64,000 bases of DNA from Bog-756 sp963835465 (GCA_963835465.1 CAWIFR010000006.1:558001-622000), one strand, 5' to 3'; counted from the stretch's first letter, positions 9,186 through 17,177 are shown. Notes: generated from the letters alone by a model not told the origin. Made by a program: numbers and translations.

Positions 9186-9602
9186 TCAGCCCTCTCGTCC
9201 GACCACGTTACCGGGACCGGCGCTCCGGCCCCCGCGGCCAAGCTCGCCACGGTCCGGAAACGCCTGACGGAGACGAACGGAGAGGAGCTTCCTGACCAGG
9301 CCCTTCGGAAGCGGCTGGTCGACCGGGAAGTGCAGCGAACCCTTGGTGAACCGGTAGCCGGCGAGTTCTCCGGCGAGTTCGGTGAAGACCGAACCGCTGT
9401 GGGGTAGATAGCTCAGGTGGTGGGTGAACGCCGCGAAGCCGGCCACCACCTTCCCGTCGAGGAGGAAGGCCGGCACTCCGTACCTGATGCCCTCCTCCGC
9501 GTCCGGAGCGAGCTCGACGATGGTGTTCCGGAGCTGGAGCAGGGTGGACCGCTTGGGCTCCGGCAGGGCATCGAGGTACCGGTCCACGTCTTGCTTCGTC
9601 AT
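9186..9602 (-). CDS. DUF1801 family protein (YdhG/iron-chaperone-like fold)
   Basis: A 138-residue protein starting MTKQDVDRYLDALPEPKRS. The conserved block that follows (EEGIRYGVPAFLLDGKVVAGFAAFTHHLS and LPHSGSVF) is typical of the DUF1801 superfamily, related to the frataxin-like iron chaperone fold of Bacillus YdhG. A KGSLHFPVDQPLPKGLV segment completes the domain at about 95-112. The last 20 or so residues are a low-complexity Gly/Arg tail. ATG 9602 is two bases after the stop of the membrane-protein gene at 9605, so both are likely co-transcribed. The family function is not settled. Confidence 0.8.
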   Translation of the reverse strand: MTKQDVDRYLDALPEPKRSTLLQLRNTIVELAPDAEEGIRYGVPAFLLDGKVVAGFAAFTHHLSYLPHSGSVFTELAGELAGYRFTKGSLHFPVDQPLPKGLVRKLLSVRLRQAFPDRGELGRGGRSAGPGNVVGREG

Positions 9603-9604
9603 CG

Positions 9605-10138
9605 CTACAGGAGGTGGACCAGCAGCTCGAGTACGACGATCAGCACGCCCACCAGCACCAGTCCGCCGATGTAGAGGATCCTCCGTCCGAGTGGCCGGCC
9701 CGGGCCGCCGGCGGTGCCGTAGCCGACGACGGCCAGGGCCAGGACGCCGACGACTTCGGCGACGGTGAATGCCGTCTTCACGGTGAACAGACCCGCACCG
9801 GCCAGTATGAAGACGAGGCACCCCGGAATGGCCGCGGTGACGATGGACCATGAGGTCTGGAGCTCCCGGCGCACGTCGGCCGATCGAAGCTCGAGGTTCT
9901 GCCATGACCGGGCGATGACCAGCTGGGATAGCGCATGGGCGAACCAGATGGCCACGGCGCCGACCACCACCACGCCCGCTGTGGTCAGGGCGCCGGGGTT
10001 CTTCTCGAAGGTGAGGCCGGCGATGGCCACCAGGGTCGAGATCGTCCCGTAGACGTAGTCGGCCAGCCAGACCACCGAGCGATCGTGACGGGAGTCATCC
10101 GCAGTACTGGCCTTGGCGTCGGCACCTCGGTCGTTCAC
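9605..10138 (-). CDS. Integral membrane protein, unknown function
   Basis: 177 residues with a charged 20-residue N-terminus and about five hydrophobic segments: near YVYGTISTLVAIAGLTF, VVVVGAVAIWFAHALSQLVI, SIVTAAIPGCLVFILAGAGL, VAEVVGVLALAVVGYG and YIGGLVLVGVLIVVLELL. The pattern resembles small actinobacterial membrane proteins without an assigned role. I see no transport or catalytic motif. The stop lies two bases before the DUF1801 start, and the upstream membrane gene ends 43 bases before this start, so 8847-10688 may form one loose transcription unit. Confidence 0.7.
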   Translation of the reverse strand: MNDRGADAKASTADDSRHDRSVVWLADYVYGTISTLVAIAGLTFEKNPGALTTAGVVVVGAVAIWFAHALSQLVIARSWQNLELRSADVRRELQTSWSIVTAAIPGCLVFILAGAGLFTVKTAFTVAEVVGVLALAVVGYGTAGGPGRPLGRRILYIGGLVLVGVLIVVLELLVHLL

Positions 10139-10181
10139 CGGGCGGCCCGGCGGTCAGGAATGCGGGCAGCATGGGCCGGCG

Positions 10182-10688
10182 CTACCGCTCCCCGGTACGG
10201 GTCCTTCCGACCGGAGCCAGGTGCACCAGCGCGTTGTACGTGACCAAGGCGATGGCGAGGTGCATGAGCAGCAGTATGTCCACCGCCTTGCCCGCCGACC
10301 CCTGGAGATAGATCCACAGATCGGGCAGGAAGAGCACCAGGGTGACCAGGATGGCCATGCGGAAGAAGAGCCATCTGGGCTGGGAGGAGATCCGGGTCAC
10401 GATGGGCCAGGCCACACAGGCGATGATGACCCCGACGATGGTGAGCTTGGCGTAGTCGGAGAACTGGAAGTGGACGTACCCCTTGGTGGAGGGGAAGACC
10501 CGGGTGCCGAGGGCCACCAACACGGCATCGGCCGCCAGTGAGCCGACCAGTGACACCACGGTGGCCAGCGCCAGGCGAGCCCACGACGGCTGCACCGGGT
10601 CGGGGGCGAAGTCGACCTTGACCAGGGACAGGAGCCTGTCGACGGTGGGACCGAAGGAGATGGAGGTTTGGCGGGAGGGGGTTCCCAT
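10182..10688 (-). CDS. Four-helix membrane protein, DUF6069-like
   Basis: About 168 residues with four predicted membrane segments. The order resembles DUF6069-type proteins: helix one ends in a short loop (VFPSTKGYVHF), helix two precedes RISSQPRWLFFR, and the last helix contains LLLMHLAIALVTYNALV. The function is unknown. ATG 10688 is chosen; an in-frame start 30 bases upstream (10718) would add residues rich in Pro/Gly that look non-coding. Upstream lie 335 bases without a gene before the MFS operon. I am confident it is a membrane protein and less sure of the family. Confidence 0.68.
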   Translation of the reverse strand: MGTPSRQTSISFGPTVDRLLSLVKVDFAPDPVQPSWARLALATVVSLVGSLAADAVLVALGTRVFPSTKGYVHFQFSDYAKLTIVGVIIACVAWPIVTRISSQPRWLFFRMAILVTLVLFLPDLWIYLQGSAGKAVDILLLMHLAIALVTYNALVHLAPVGRTRTGER

Positions 10689-11016
10689 GCCTGGATGGTA
10701 GGCGGGGCATCCTGACATTCAGATGAACCGTCCCGGCCCGTGCGGGTCCCGTGGCCCGGCCCCCAGCCGGCATTCGCCGCCCGCTCGGCCGGGCGGGCCG
10801 GGTCAGACACGCTCCGGTGTCCTCATCCCCGAGAGGTCGAGCGGTCGGGATCAGAAATCTCCAGGTGGCAGGGTCGGGAGTGCGGTCCAGGTCCGGCCGT
10901 CACCGGACCGTCGAGCGGCCCTCAACCTAGCGCGTACGTCCGGCCGCGGGTGTCGATGGCCTCCTCCCTCACCTCGGCACCCGTCACCGCGGTGGCCATC
11001 TCGCCGTCCTACCAAC
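10689..11016. other. Intergenic stretch upstream of the efflux operon
   Basis: About 330 bases between the divergent 10182-10688 gene and the MFS operon. I see no gene, repeat or recognisable promoter hexamer pair. The sequence stays very GC-rich until a sudden AT-rich patch beginning at 11015, which is the operator described separately. Confidence 0.5.
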
Positions 11017-11036
11017 TAGTTATATGCTTATAACTA
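11017..11036. promoter_or_regulatory. Perfect palindromic operator, probable MarR-family site
   Basis: TAGTTATA-TGCT-TATAACTA is a perfect inverted repeat of eight-base arms with a four-base centre, in an otherwise very GC-rich setting. Its AT-rich arms and overall 20-base length fit the sites bound by dimeric MarR-family repressors. It lies at the 5' end of the MFS pump gene, whose last codons overlap a MarR-type regulator gene, so autoregulated repression of the pump operon is the natural reading. The right arm (TATAAC, 11029-11034) could also serve as a -10 element. Confidence 0.7.
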
Positions 11037-12514
11037 TTAGGGTCATACAACCATTGGACCGGTCGACAGAGCCGTCGCCCGATCTCAGCCGGCGGCGGCG
11101 GATCGGCGTTCTCCTGATCTGTTCGATGAGTCTGCTCATCGTGGGTCTCGACGTGACGATCGTCAACGTGGCTCTGCCCTCCATCGGCCACGACTTCGGA
11201 GCCTCGGTGTCCGGCCTCCAGTGGACGGTCGACGCCTACACGCTCGTCCTGGCCAGCCTGCTCATGCTGTCCGGCTCCACGGCGGACCGCCTCGGCCGGA
11301 AGCGGACCTTCGTGGCCGGCCTCATCGTCTTCTCCCTCGGCTCGCTCCTGTGCAGCCTGGCTCCAAGCCTGGGCCTGCTGATCGTCTTCCGAATGGTCCA
11401 GGCGGTCGGGGGATCGATGCTCAACCCGGTCGCCATGTCGATCATCACCAACACGTTCACCGATCCGAGGGAGCGGGCCCAGGCGGTCGGGGTGTGGGCA
11501 GCGGTGGTCGGGGTCAGCATGGCGCTCGGTCCCGTGGTTGGGGGGCTCCTGGTCAGTTCGGTGGGCTGGCGCTCCATCTTCTGGATAAACCTGCCGATCG
11601 GGCTGGCCGCTGTGGCCCTCACCCTTCGCTACATACCCGAGTCCCGGGCCCCCAAGGCCCGCCGGGTGGACTGGGGCGGACAGACCCTGGTCGTCGTGTT
11701 CCTGGCTTCCTTGACCTTTGGGATCATCGAGGCGCCGGACCGGGGCTGGGGTTCTTCGATCATCCTGGCATCGTTCACCCTGGCCACCGCGGCCCTGATC
11801 AGTCTCATCTTCTGGGAGGGCCGGCGTGACGAACCGCTCATCGATCTCCGCTTCTTCCGATCCGTCCCCTTCTCGGGCGCCGCGGCGATCGCCGTGGCCT
11901 CCTTTGCCACCCTGGGCGGATTCCTCTTCCTGAACACCCTCTATCTCCAGGACGTCCGCGGTCTCTCACCCCTGCGGGCCGGCCTGTGCACCTTGCCCAT
12001 GGCCGTGATGACCATGCTGCTACCACCGGTGTCCGGCCGCATGGTTGGCACCCGGGGATCCCGGATACCTCTGCTCATCGCCGGAGTGGCCCTCACCACC
12101 AGCTGCATCATGCTCAGTCAGATCGGGGCGACCACCTCCTTCTCCTGGCTGTTCGCCTCCTATGTGGTGTTCGGTATCGGTTTCGGCTTCGTGAACGCCC
12201 CCATTACCAACGCGGCCGTGTCGGGGATGCCCCGGGCCCAGGCCGGTGTGGCCTCGGCCATCGCCTCCACCTCCCGCCAGATCGGCTCCACCCTTGGGGT
12301 GGCGGTGGTCGGCGCGTTACTCACCACCTCGCTCGGGACGACCGCTGCGTTCCACACGGCATCGGCTACCCACTCTGGTTGGTGGGTTCTGGCCGGGTGC
12401 GGCGCGGTGGTGCTGCTGCTCGGCCGAGTGGTCACCAGTGAGTGGGCCCATCGCACGGCGGAACGGACGGCGCACCAGCTCAATCCCGAGTTTCTCGAAG
12501 GTCGGCGCAGATGA
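11024..12514 (+). CDS. MFS drug efflux transporter, DHA2 (EmrB/QacA-like) family
   Basis: 496 residues with about 14 membrane segments, the size and topology of DHA2 proton antiporters that export drugs or toxic organics. Diagnostic pieces are GLDVTIVNVALPSI in helix one, the GSTADRLGRKRTFV loop motif between helices two and three, and GVSMALGPVVGGLLVSSVGWR (motif C region) followed by IFWINLPIG. ATG 11024 lies inside the palindromic operator. If the operator's right arm is the -10 box, translation would instead start downstream, possibly at TTG 11057, still ahead of the first helix. The stop overlaps the MarR gene (ATGATGA). This is a typical inducible efflux operon. Confidence 0.9.
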   Translation: MLITIRVIQPLDRSTEPSPDLSRRRRIGVLLICSMSLLIVGLDVTIVNVALPSIGHDFGASVSGLQWTVDAYTLVLASLLMLSGSTADRLGRKRTFVAGLIVFSLGSLLCSLAPSLGLLIVFRMVQAVGGSMLNPVAMSIITNTFTDPRERAQAVGVWAAVVGVSMALGPVVGGLLVSSVGWRSIFWINLPIGLAAVALTLRYIPESRAPKARRVDWGGQTLVVVFLASLTFGIIEAPDRGWGSSIILASFTLATAALISLIFWEGRRDEPLIDLRFFRSVPFSGAAAIAVASFATLGGFLFLNTLYLQDVRGLSPLRAGLCTLPMAVMTMLLPPVSGRMVGTRGSRIPLLIAGVALTTSCIMLSQIGATTSFSWLFASYVVFGIGFGFVNAPITNAAVSGMPRAQAGVASAIASTSRQIGSTLGVAVVGALLTTSLGTTAAFHTASATHSGWWVLAGCGAVVLLLGRVVTSEWAHRTAERTAHQLNPEFLEGRRR

Positions 12515-12996
12515 TGACCGTAGCTCGACGACCCGCCGCGGACCACCGTGAGGCCGGTGGAGCCGACGGCACCGAGAATGCGGCGCGTGCCTGGTCGATG
12601 ATGTGCGACCTCGTTCTGGACAATGAGCGGCGTCGTGAGGTGTCCGACGCTCTCGGCCTCAGCTTCGGCCGGATCCGAGCCCTCCGTCGGATCGCCGGCA
12701 CACCGATGACCATGGGGACACTAGCCACCACTCTCGGCATCGACGCCCCCTACGCCACGCTGGTGGTCGACGAGCTCGAGCGCCAAAGACTGGTGGAGCG
12801 TCGCCCCCACCCCACCGACCGTCGGGTGCGCCTGGTGACAGCCACAGCCCGAGGTGCCGCCGCCGCCAAGCGAGCCGAGGAGATCCTCGGTCGCCCCCCG
12901 GCCGGCCTCTCGCAGCTACCAGCCGACACGCTCCGGACATTGGCCGCCATCCTCGAGTCGAGCAGGACCCCCGAACCTGGCGTAGGCCGGCCTTAG
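12511..12996 (+). CDS. MarR-family transcriptional regulator
   Basis: 161 residues. A winged-helix core is visible: helical LSFGRIRALRRIAG, TMGTLATTLGIDAPYATLVV (helix-turn-helix, about 70-90), DELERQRLVERR and the wing PHPTDRRVRLVTATARG. These are standard MarR features. It probably represses the upstream efflux pump and itself, releasing DNA when a small ligand binds. ATG 12511 is chosen because it overlaps the pump stop codon; the frame is open upstream but only within the pump gene. It ends four bases into the convergent TfoX-like gene. Confidence 0.88.
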   Translation: MMTVARRPAADHREAGGADGTENAARAWSMMCDLVLDNERRREVSDALGLSFGRIRALRRIAGTPMTMGTLATTLGIDAPYATLVVDELERQRLVERRPHPTDRRVRLVTATARGAAAAKRAEEILGRPPAGLSQLPADTLRTLAAILESSRTPEPGVGRP

Positions 12997-13349
12997 CCCT
13001 TCGGGGGTAGCTTCCCCGCGTAGGCCGCACCCAGCTGCACCCACTTGGCCAGCTGCCGCTTGGTGCCAAGGTGCTCACCGGCCACCCGCAGCCAACCCTG
13101 CATCGGACGACCGCGCATCACGGCGATCTCGGCCTTGGTCGAATCGACGAGCCGGTCGGTTTGGGCCGGATCGGTCCGGACCAGCACCCCACCTTGCCCA
13201 CTGGCGGCGATGGCCAGGTGGCCACTGACGAGAAAGGCGAGCCCGCCGAACATCTTCTTCTCGCTAACTCCCGGCTCATCGCTCAACAGTTCACGAATCC
13301 GCCACGCCAGATCCTCGTCGTACGCCACGGCATCACTGTAGGTCCGCAT
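12993..13349 (-). CDS. TfoX N-terminal domain protein
   Basis: 118 residues matching the TfoX/Sxy N-terminal domain: YDEDLAWRIRELLSD, then VSEKKMFGGLAFLVSGHLAI and the C-terminal KRQLAKWVQLGAAYAGKLP. The K-K-M-F-G-G-L-A-F motif is the family hallmark. In Haemophilus the two-domain TfoX activates competence genes, but stand-alone N-terminal domains like this are widespread in actinobacteria with no established role. Monocistronic by position; it overlaps the MarR gene end by four bases tail to tail. Confidence 0.85.
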   Translation of the reverse strand: MRTYSDAVAYDEDLAWRIRELLSDEPGVSEKKMFGGLAFLVSGHLAIAASGQGGVLVRTDPAQTDRLVDSTKAEIAVMRGRPMQGWLRVAGEHLGTKRQLAKWVQLGAAYAGKLPPKG

Positions 13350-13458
13350 GAGGCAGACGGGTCGAAGGCTGGACGTTCAGGGCTGCAGGGACCTTGAGGT
13401 AGGAGGGGTGCGCTGCGGTTCAGCGTTGTCCCTGGCCAGGTAGCCGAGCACCGCCGAC

Positions 13459-13497
13459 CGGGCGTCCGCCCGGGGGCGTCATTGCCGTGGACGCCCC
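13459..13497. repeat. Pair of GC-rich hairpins
   Basis: CGGGCG-TC-CGCCCG (13459-13472) is followed by GGGGCGTC and GACGCCCC (13473-13480 and 13490-13497) with a nine-base loop. Both stems are perfect. They lie in the 217-base gap upstream of the TfoX-like gene and downstream of the minus-strand VOC region. They could end minus-strand transcription, but no T tract follows. Confidence 0.35.
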
Positions 13498-13566
13498 TAC
13501 CTTCCTGCAGCCGCATTCCTGAACTGGACTCTTGTCGTCGCCCACCACCTTGGAGCGACAGCTTGG

Positions 13567-13689
13567 TCAGCGGTGGACGAAGTAAACGTACCCGTCGGCG
13601 CGCGGCAGCTCGACTCCGGTCTTGTTCGAAAGGTGGAGCATCATGGCTTTCAAGAGGGGGACCAGCCTCTCGAAGTGCTGGGGGGTCAT
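13567..13689 (-). CDS. Short peptide or gene remnant, unknown
   Basis: A 40-residue frame beginning MTPQHFERLVPLLKAMML and ending DGYVYFVHR, with good GC-biased codon use. The same frame continues upstream through codons that look reasonable for some 20 residues (DRLLGVAGPALENRW) before losing coding character, so this may be the tail of a decayed or frame-broken gene. I recognise no family. Included because codon use is better than in the surrounding shadow frames. Confidence 0.3.
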   Translation of the reverse strand: MTPQHFERLVPLLKAMMLHLSNKTGVELPRADGYVYFVHR

Positions 13690-13775
13690 CCAGCGATTCT
13701 CGAGCGCAGGACCTGCGACACCCAGAAGCCGGTCACAACCGAGAGCACCGGGTCCCCTGGACTGATCCACCTGCC

Positions 13776-14243
13776 TCAGTGGTCGTCGCGGGTCGTCCAC
13801 TCGGCAAGTTCGACGGTGACATTTCCTGGGCCGACCAGGAACACGAGCCGGCGGTCGTGAAACTCCATGACCGAGTTCCTGGTTCGCACGCCACCAGCCA
13901 CAAGTCGTTCCAGTGCGGCATCGAGGTCGTCGACGGCGAAGCACACGTGATTGAACCCCAGGCGGGCGAGGTTCGCCTCGTCCGGATTCTCGGGCAACGT
14001 CGGGTGATGAAACCGGAGCAGCTGCACCTCCTGGTGGGTCGCAAGACCAGTGAGGGTGAGTGTGACGTGGTCGGCCTTCCAGCCGGGGATACCCATGAAG
14101 TCGGACATCTCCTCCCCCGAGACGACGGTCGATGCGGTCTCCTCGAAACCGAGCAGTCCGAAGAACCGCCTCGCCTCGTCGAGGTCAGTGACGGCGATCG
14201 TGACGTGATCGAATCCGCGATGTTGCGCCGAGCCCACGATCAT
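13776..14243 (-). CDS. VOC superfamily (glyoxalase/dioxygenase fold) protein
   Basis: About 155 residues with two beta-alpha-beta-beta-beta modules of the vicinal oxygen chelate fold. Module one: GFDHVTIAVTDLDEARRFFGLLGFEE. Module two: ARLGFNHVCFAVDDLDAALERL, ending VFLVGPGNVTVELAEW. Candidate metal ligands are the His in each first strand (FDHVTI, FNHVCF) and Glu in the last strand. The substrate cannot be predicted; members include glyoxalases, dioxygenases and resistance proteins. ATG 14243 (MIVGSAQHRG) is preferred over an upstream in-frame ATG at 14309, which would add a Pro-rich stretch. Confidence 0.8.
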   Translation of the reverse strand: MIVGSAQHRGFDHVTIAVTDLDEARRFFGLLGFEETASTVVSGEEMSDFMGIPGWKADHVTLTLTGLATHQEVQLLRFHHPTLPENPDEANLARLGFNHVCFAVDDLDAALERLVAGGVRTRNSVMEFHDRRLVFLVGPGNVTVELAEWTTRDDH

Positions 14244-14554
14244 CCAGCGTAGGCCCTCCGGTGTCGGCGAGGCAGGAGGAGCTTGCTCGACAGGGGGAAA
14301 GTTCCACAAGCTGTGAGTCGAGAGGCTCAGCTGTGTTCATCTGCCGACTGTGCAGCGCTGAAGAATTCGCACCGCGTGAAGTCTGTCTCGGGATGCCGGA
14401 CCCCGGGGGTCGCTCAGATCGCCCAATACACGTATGACGCCGGGTCGGCGGCGGTTATCGACCGGAGTTGCTTGCCAGTGGCTAACCGACTCTGACCGGC
14501 ACACGTGGGGCAGCGGGTGATGAACTCTCGCTATAGACATCCGGGAGAAATAGA
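14244..14554. other. Intergenic stretch between divergent VOC and GntR genes
   Basis: No gene is visible apart from the optional N-terminal extension of the VOC gene (to 14309). GC content falls toward the right end, where the GntR promoter should lie. A small GACCCC-G-GGGGTC palindrome near 14400 has no obvious role. Confidence 0.4.
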
Positions 14555-14558
14555 TCCA

Positions 14559-14570
14559 TACTGACTAGTA
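14559..14570 (+). promoter_or_regulatory. Possible operator at the GntR gene start
   Basis: TACT-GACT-AGTA is a short perfect inverted repeat ending two bases before the GntR start codon, in a locally AT-rich patch. YtrA-type GntR repressors commonly regulate themselves from palindromes at their own start. The arms are only four bases, so this is a suggestion from position more than from sequence. Confidence 0.3.
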
Positions 14571-14572
14571 CC

Positions 14573-14920
14573 ATGTTGAATGTCGAAGTGGACCGCACCG
14601 AATCGATACCTCTGCATGATCAGGTGGCGGCTGAGATCCGGCGGGCGATCGCCGAAGGGGAGGCTGGCCCCGGCGAGCGCTTACCGCTGGCCAAGGACCT
14701 GGCGGCAATCCTTGGAGTGAACAAGAACACCGTCCTTCGAGCCCTGCACATCCTGCGGGACGAGGGACTCCTCGACTTTCAACGGGGCCGGGGCATCACC
14801 GTGGCCGGGTCTGCCCAGCGAGGTGCGGTCGTTCACCGGATTCGAGATCTCATCGACTACTGCCGTACACAAGGCTATCGCCGAGACGAAGTCATCCGCA
14901 TCATCGAGGGACTCCCGTGA
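14573..14920 (+). CDS. GntR-family regulator, YtrA-like
   Basis: 115 residues. The GntR winged helix fills residues 10-75: IPLHDQVAAEIRRAI, PLAKDLAAILGVNKNTVLRA and the LDFQRGRGITV wing. The remaining 35 residues are a short helical tail, as in the YtrA subfamily, which lacks a large ligand-binding domain and usually controls ABC transporters. Here the next gene, 31 bases downstream on the same strand, encodes a membrane-anchored protein of unknown function rather than a transporter. Co-transcription of the two is likely. Confidence 0.85.
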   Translation: MLNVEVDRTESIPLHDQVAAEIRRAIAEGEAGPGERLPLAKDLAAILGVNKNTVLRALHILRDEGLLDFQRGRGITVAGSAQRGAVVHRIRDLIDYCRTQGYRRDEVIRIIEGLP

Positions 14921-14951
14921 GGGCACGGACTGAAGTAGTGAGGATCGTCGC

Positions 14952-16172
14952 ATGACGTTGTTGCTCGACGAGCCGGCGGCAGCGGACGAGCAATATGCAC
15001 AGCTCCTCTTCAAGGAGGCCCGCCAACGTCGGCGGCGCCTCCGTTTCATTTGGATCGGGATCGTCACGACCGTCGTCGTTTCACTCATCAGTTGCGGCCT
15101 CATCTTCAATCTCTGGTCAAGTTCGGTCACGAGATCGGTCGCGACCAACACGCAGCCCGGCTGGCCCGCACATCTCCGCACCGGAGCCACGCTCGTCTAT
15201 GCCTTCGACGACCTTCGAGTCATTGACCCAGACTCTGGCCACACCCGAGCACTGCCCCTTCCAGCGCCCTCCGGCGGCAGCGGCGATCTGGGAATGGTGT
15301 CGATCGGACACTCGCTCTTGCTGAACCGAGGCGATACCGCATGGCTCTACTCACCTGGCATCAACAGGGCACCGAAGAACCTCGGTCCATCAGATGGGGT
15401 GTTCACGGGCCCGAACAGTGGCGAGGCGTGGATCTGGTCACAGCCGTGTGCCCCGATCCTTGGATGTACGAACTACAACGCACCCCGGATGGGCAGTGTT
15501 CAGTTGATCGACGGCACGGGCAGGAAGATCGGAGACCCTGTGACACTGCCCGGCGATACTGGGTGGTACCCGATGGGCTTCGCCAGCACTGCTGGCATCG
15601 TGCTCGCGGAACTCCCGACCTACGGGGATCACAGCAACAAAGAAGAGATCTGGAATCCGGCAACTAACCAGGTAGTCCGAGAGTTCGCAGATTCATATGT
15701 GATTGGCGCCAGCGGCAATCAGATCGTTTGGCAGGTGGCAGCTCCGTATTGCACCAACGGGTGTTCCGTGCACGTGCTCAATGTCCGGACCGGTTCCGAC
15801 CGAACGATTCAGCTCCCTCGTGGAGTCGTGGCAACAGGCGACGCTGCCATCTCGCCGGATGGATCCACGATCGCCATTACCACGGCCCTGGATGCCGCAT
15901 CTCGCGTCCCGAATCCCCAGGCCATCTTTTCGATCCAGGCCAACGATCGGGTCGCCAAGCTGGTGGCTGGCTCAGTGCAGATGACTAATCCCAACCTTGG
16001 TCCAATGACACTCACATGGTCGGCCAACGGTTGGTTGTTCTCATTCACTGTTGGCATTACGACGGTCCTTGCCTGGAGGCCCGGTGAGAGTCGAGCACGA
16101 TCGCTTCCCAGTTTGAGACTCCCCAAGGTCTCTCAGCTCGCCAACGAGGACCCGTCGCTGACGGCGCTGTGA
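14952..16172 (+). CDS. Membrane-anchored protein with probable extracytoplasmic beta-propeller
   Basis: 406 residues. A cytoplasmic N-terminus ends in a basic patch (RQRRRRLRF), followed by one membrane segment (about 34-57, WIGIVTTVVVSLISCGLIFN). The outer domain consists of repeated short beta-rich stretches such as TLVYAFDDLRVIDPDSGHTR, IVWQVAAPYC and ATGDAAISPDGSTIAITTAL. The ISPDGSTIA element resembles TolB/WD40-like propeller blades. Two Cys pairs (CAPILGC, CTNGC) could form disulphides outside. I do not recognise a family. It sits directly behind the YtrA-like GntR gene and is probably controlled by it. Confidence 0.72.
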   Translation: MTLLLDEPAAADEQYAQLLFKEARQRRRRLRFIWIGIVTTVVVSLISCGLIFNLWSSSVTRSVATNTQPGWPAHLRTGATLVYAFDDLRVIDPDSGHTRALPLPAPSGGSGDLGMVSIGHSLLLNRGDTAWLYSPGINRAPKNLGPSDGVFTGPNSGEAWIWSQPCAPILGCTNYNAPRMGSVQLIDGTGRKIGDPVTLPGDTGWYPMGFASTAGIVLAELPTYGDHSNKEEIWNPATNQVVREFADSYVIGASGNQIVWQVAAPYCTNGCSVHVLNVRTGSDRTIQLPRGVVATGDAAISPDGSTIAITTALDAASRVPNPQAIFSIQANDRVAKLVAGSVQMTNPNLGPMTLTWSANGWLFSFTVGITTVLAWRPGESRARSLPSLRLPKVSQLANEDPSLTAL

Positions 16173-16253
16173 ACACAGGCCGAAGCTCAGTGGCGTCGAT
16201 GCAACGAATCGGCACTCGCCGGATGCCCCCGATCGCCGGTGGGGTGGGACAGC

Positions 16254-16523
16254 TCAACGCCAGTCAGCCAACTCAGTTCGGGCCCGAGCCACCATTTTCG
16301 AGATAGCGGAAGCCTCAGTGTTAACGCCCAGCACCGCCCCCGGCGGGAAGCCGACCTGGGGCTCACACGCATTCTCGTAGACCCGAACCTCCATCACGCC
16401 GAGTAGAGCACCACGGCTCTCCTGACGCTCCCGGATGCACCCTTCGACCCACTCCCGCTGCTCATCAGTCAGATGTGAGTTGTCGCCGGGTCCGTAACTG
16501 GTCCAGCCGTGGTCTGTCGCCAT
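16254..16523 (-). CDS. Hypothetical protein
   Basis: 89 residues starting MATDHGWTSYGPGDNSHLT. It contains an amphipathic segment (DEQREWVEGCIRERQES) and ends KMVARARTELADWR. Codon bias supports coding. No signal peptide, membrane segment or known motif is seen. An in-frame ATG 12 codons upstream (16559) is an alternative start. Convergent with the membrane-anchored protein gene at 16172. Confidence 0.5.
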   Translation of the reverse strand: MATDHGWTSYGPGDNSHLTDEQREWVEGCIRERQESRGALLGVMEVRVYENACEPQVGFPPGAVLGVNTEASAISKMVARARTELADWR

Positions 16524-16632
16524 GCATCCATTGTTGCCGTCTTGGCCGATGCTGACCATCCGTGACGGCCGGGCCCAGTTGAACTCCCCACTAGGACGCA
16601 GGGAGTTACCAACCCCTGGCTACCGTGGGCGC

Positions 16633-16922
16633 TCATGGCGCCGGGGGGAACCTCGGTGGTGGGACCACGTCCTTCTCAGCCATCTCGCTAAGTTTGATGC
16701 TCGTACGGGGGATGTCAGTCAGCCAAGACCAGAGCGTGAGGTCCACTGGCATGGCCGGAACCTTGCCGGACAACTTGTTCCGCCAGACCTTTGCCAAGCC
16801 TGATCCCTCGCCGGCTTGTCTCCCCGGAACCTGACCGCCAGATCAGCAACCTGGGTGCGATCACGCAGGAGCCTTAGGTGGATGGCATAGGCCAACTCGT
16901 GCTGTTCGATGCTGTGGGCCAT
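16633..16922 (-). CDS. Small helical, possibly DNA-binding protein (one frameshift)
   Basis: Two frames join into about 96 residues. The first begins MAHSIEQHELAYAIHLRLLR and runs through DRTQVADLAVRFRGDKPA. After a one-base shift near 16802-16812 the second continues with VWRNKLSGKVPAMPVDLTLW and ends DVVPPPRFPPAP with TGA at 16633-16635. The first half resembles a helix-turn-helix unit and the K-L-S-G-K-V-P-A segment follows as in small XRE-like proteins, but I cannot name a family. Both halves have good codon bias. The break is probably an indel error. It lies downstream of nrdJ on the same strand, beyond a strong hairpin. Confidence 0.5.
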
Positions 16923-17111
16923 CTGTGGTGCTGTCTGGAGATCGGTGGCGTCCTTCCACGTGACGTCCTCCTGAACTCCGAAGTGGCCCGGATGCCCCAG
17001 GAAGGACGAACCGCGGCCTACCTGCCATGGGCATAGCGGGCAGCGAGATGGGTCGACAGCAGAGAGCCGAAACGATGCACGGTGGAACCTTTGGCGAAAT
17101 GTGGAGGTGGT

Positions 17112-17145
17112 GGGAGGGCTCCCGTCCGAAGTTGGGAGCCCTCCC
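17112..17145. terminator. Strong stem-loop, probable nrdJ terminator
   Basis: GGGAGGGCTCCC and GGGAGCCCTCCC form a perfect 12-pair GC-rich stem with a ten-base loop. It lies about 125 bases beyond the nrdJ stop on the minus strand and before the next same-strand gene. No T tract follows, which is common for actinobacterial terminators. It might instead belong to a mobile-element remnant together with the adjacent repeats. Confidence 0.5.
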
Positions 17146-17177
17146 GGTGGCATGTTGCCGACTAGCAGCTAGCGCTC

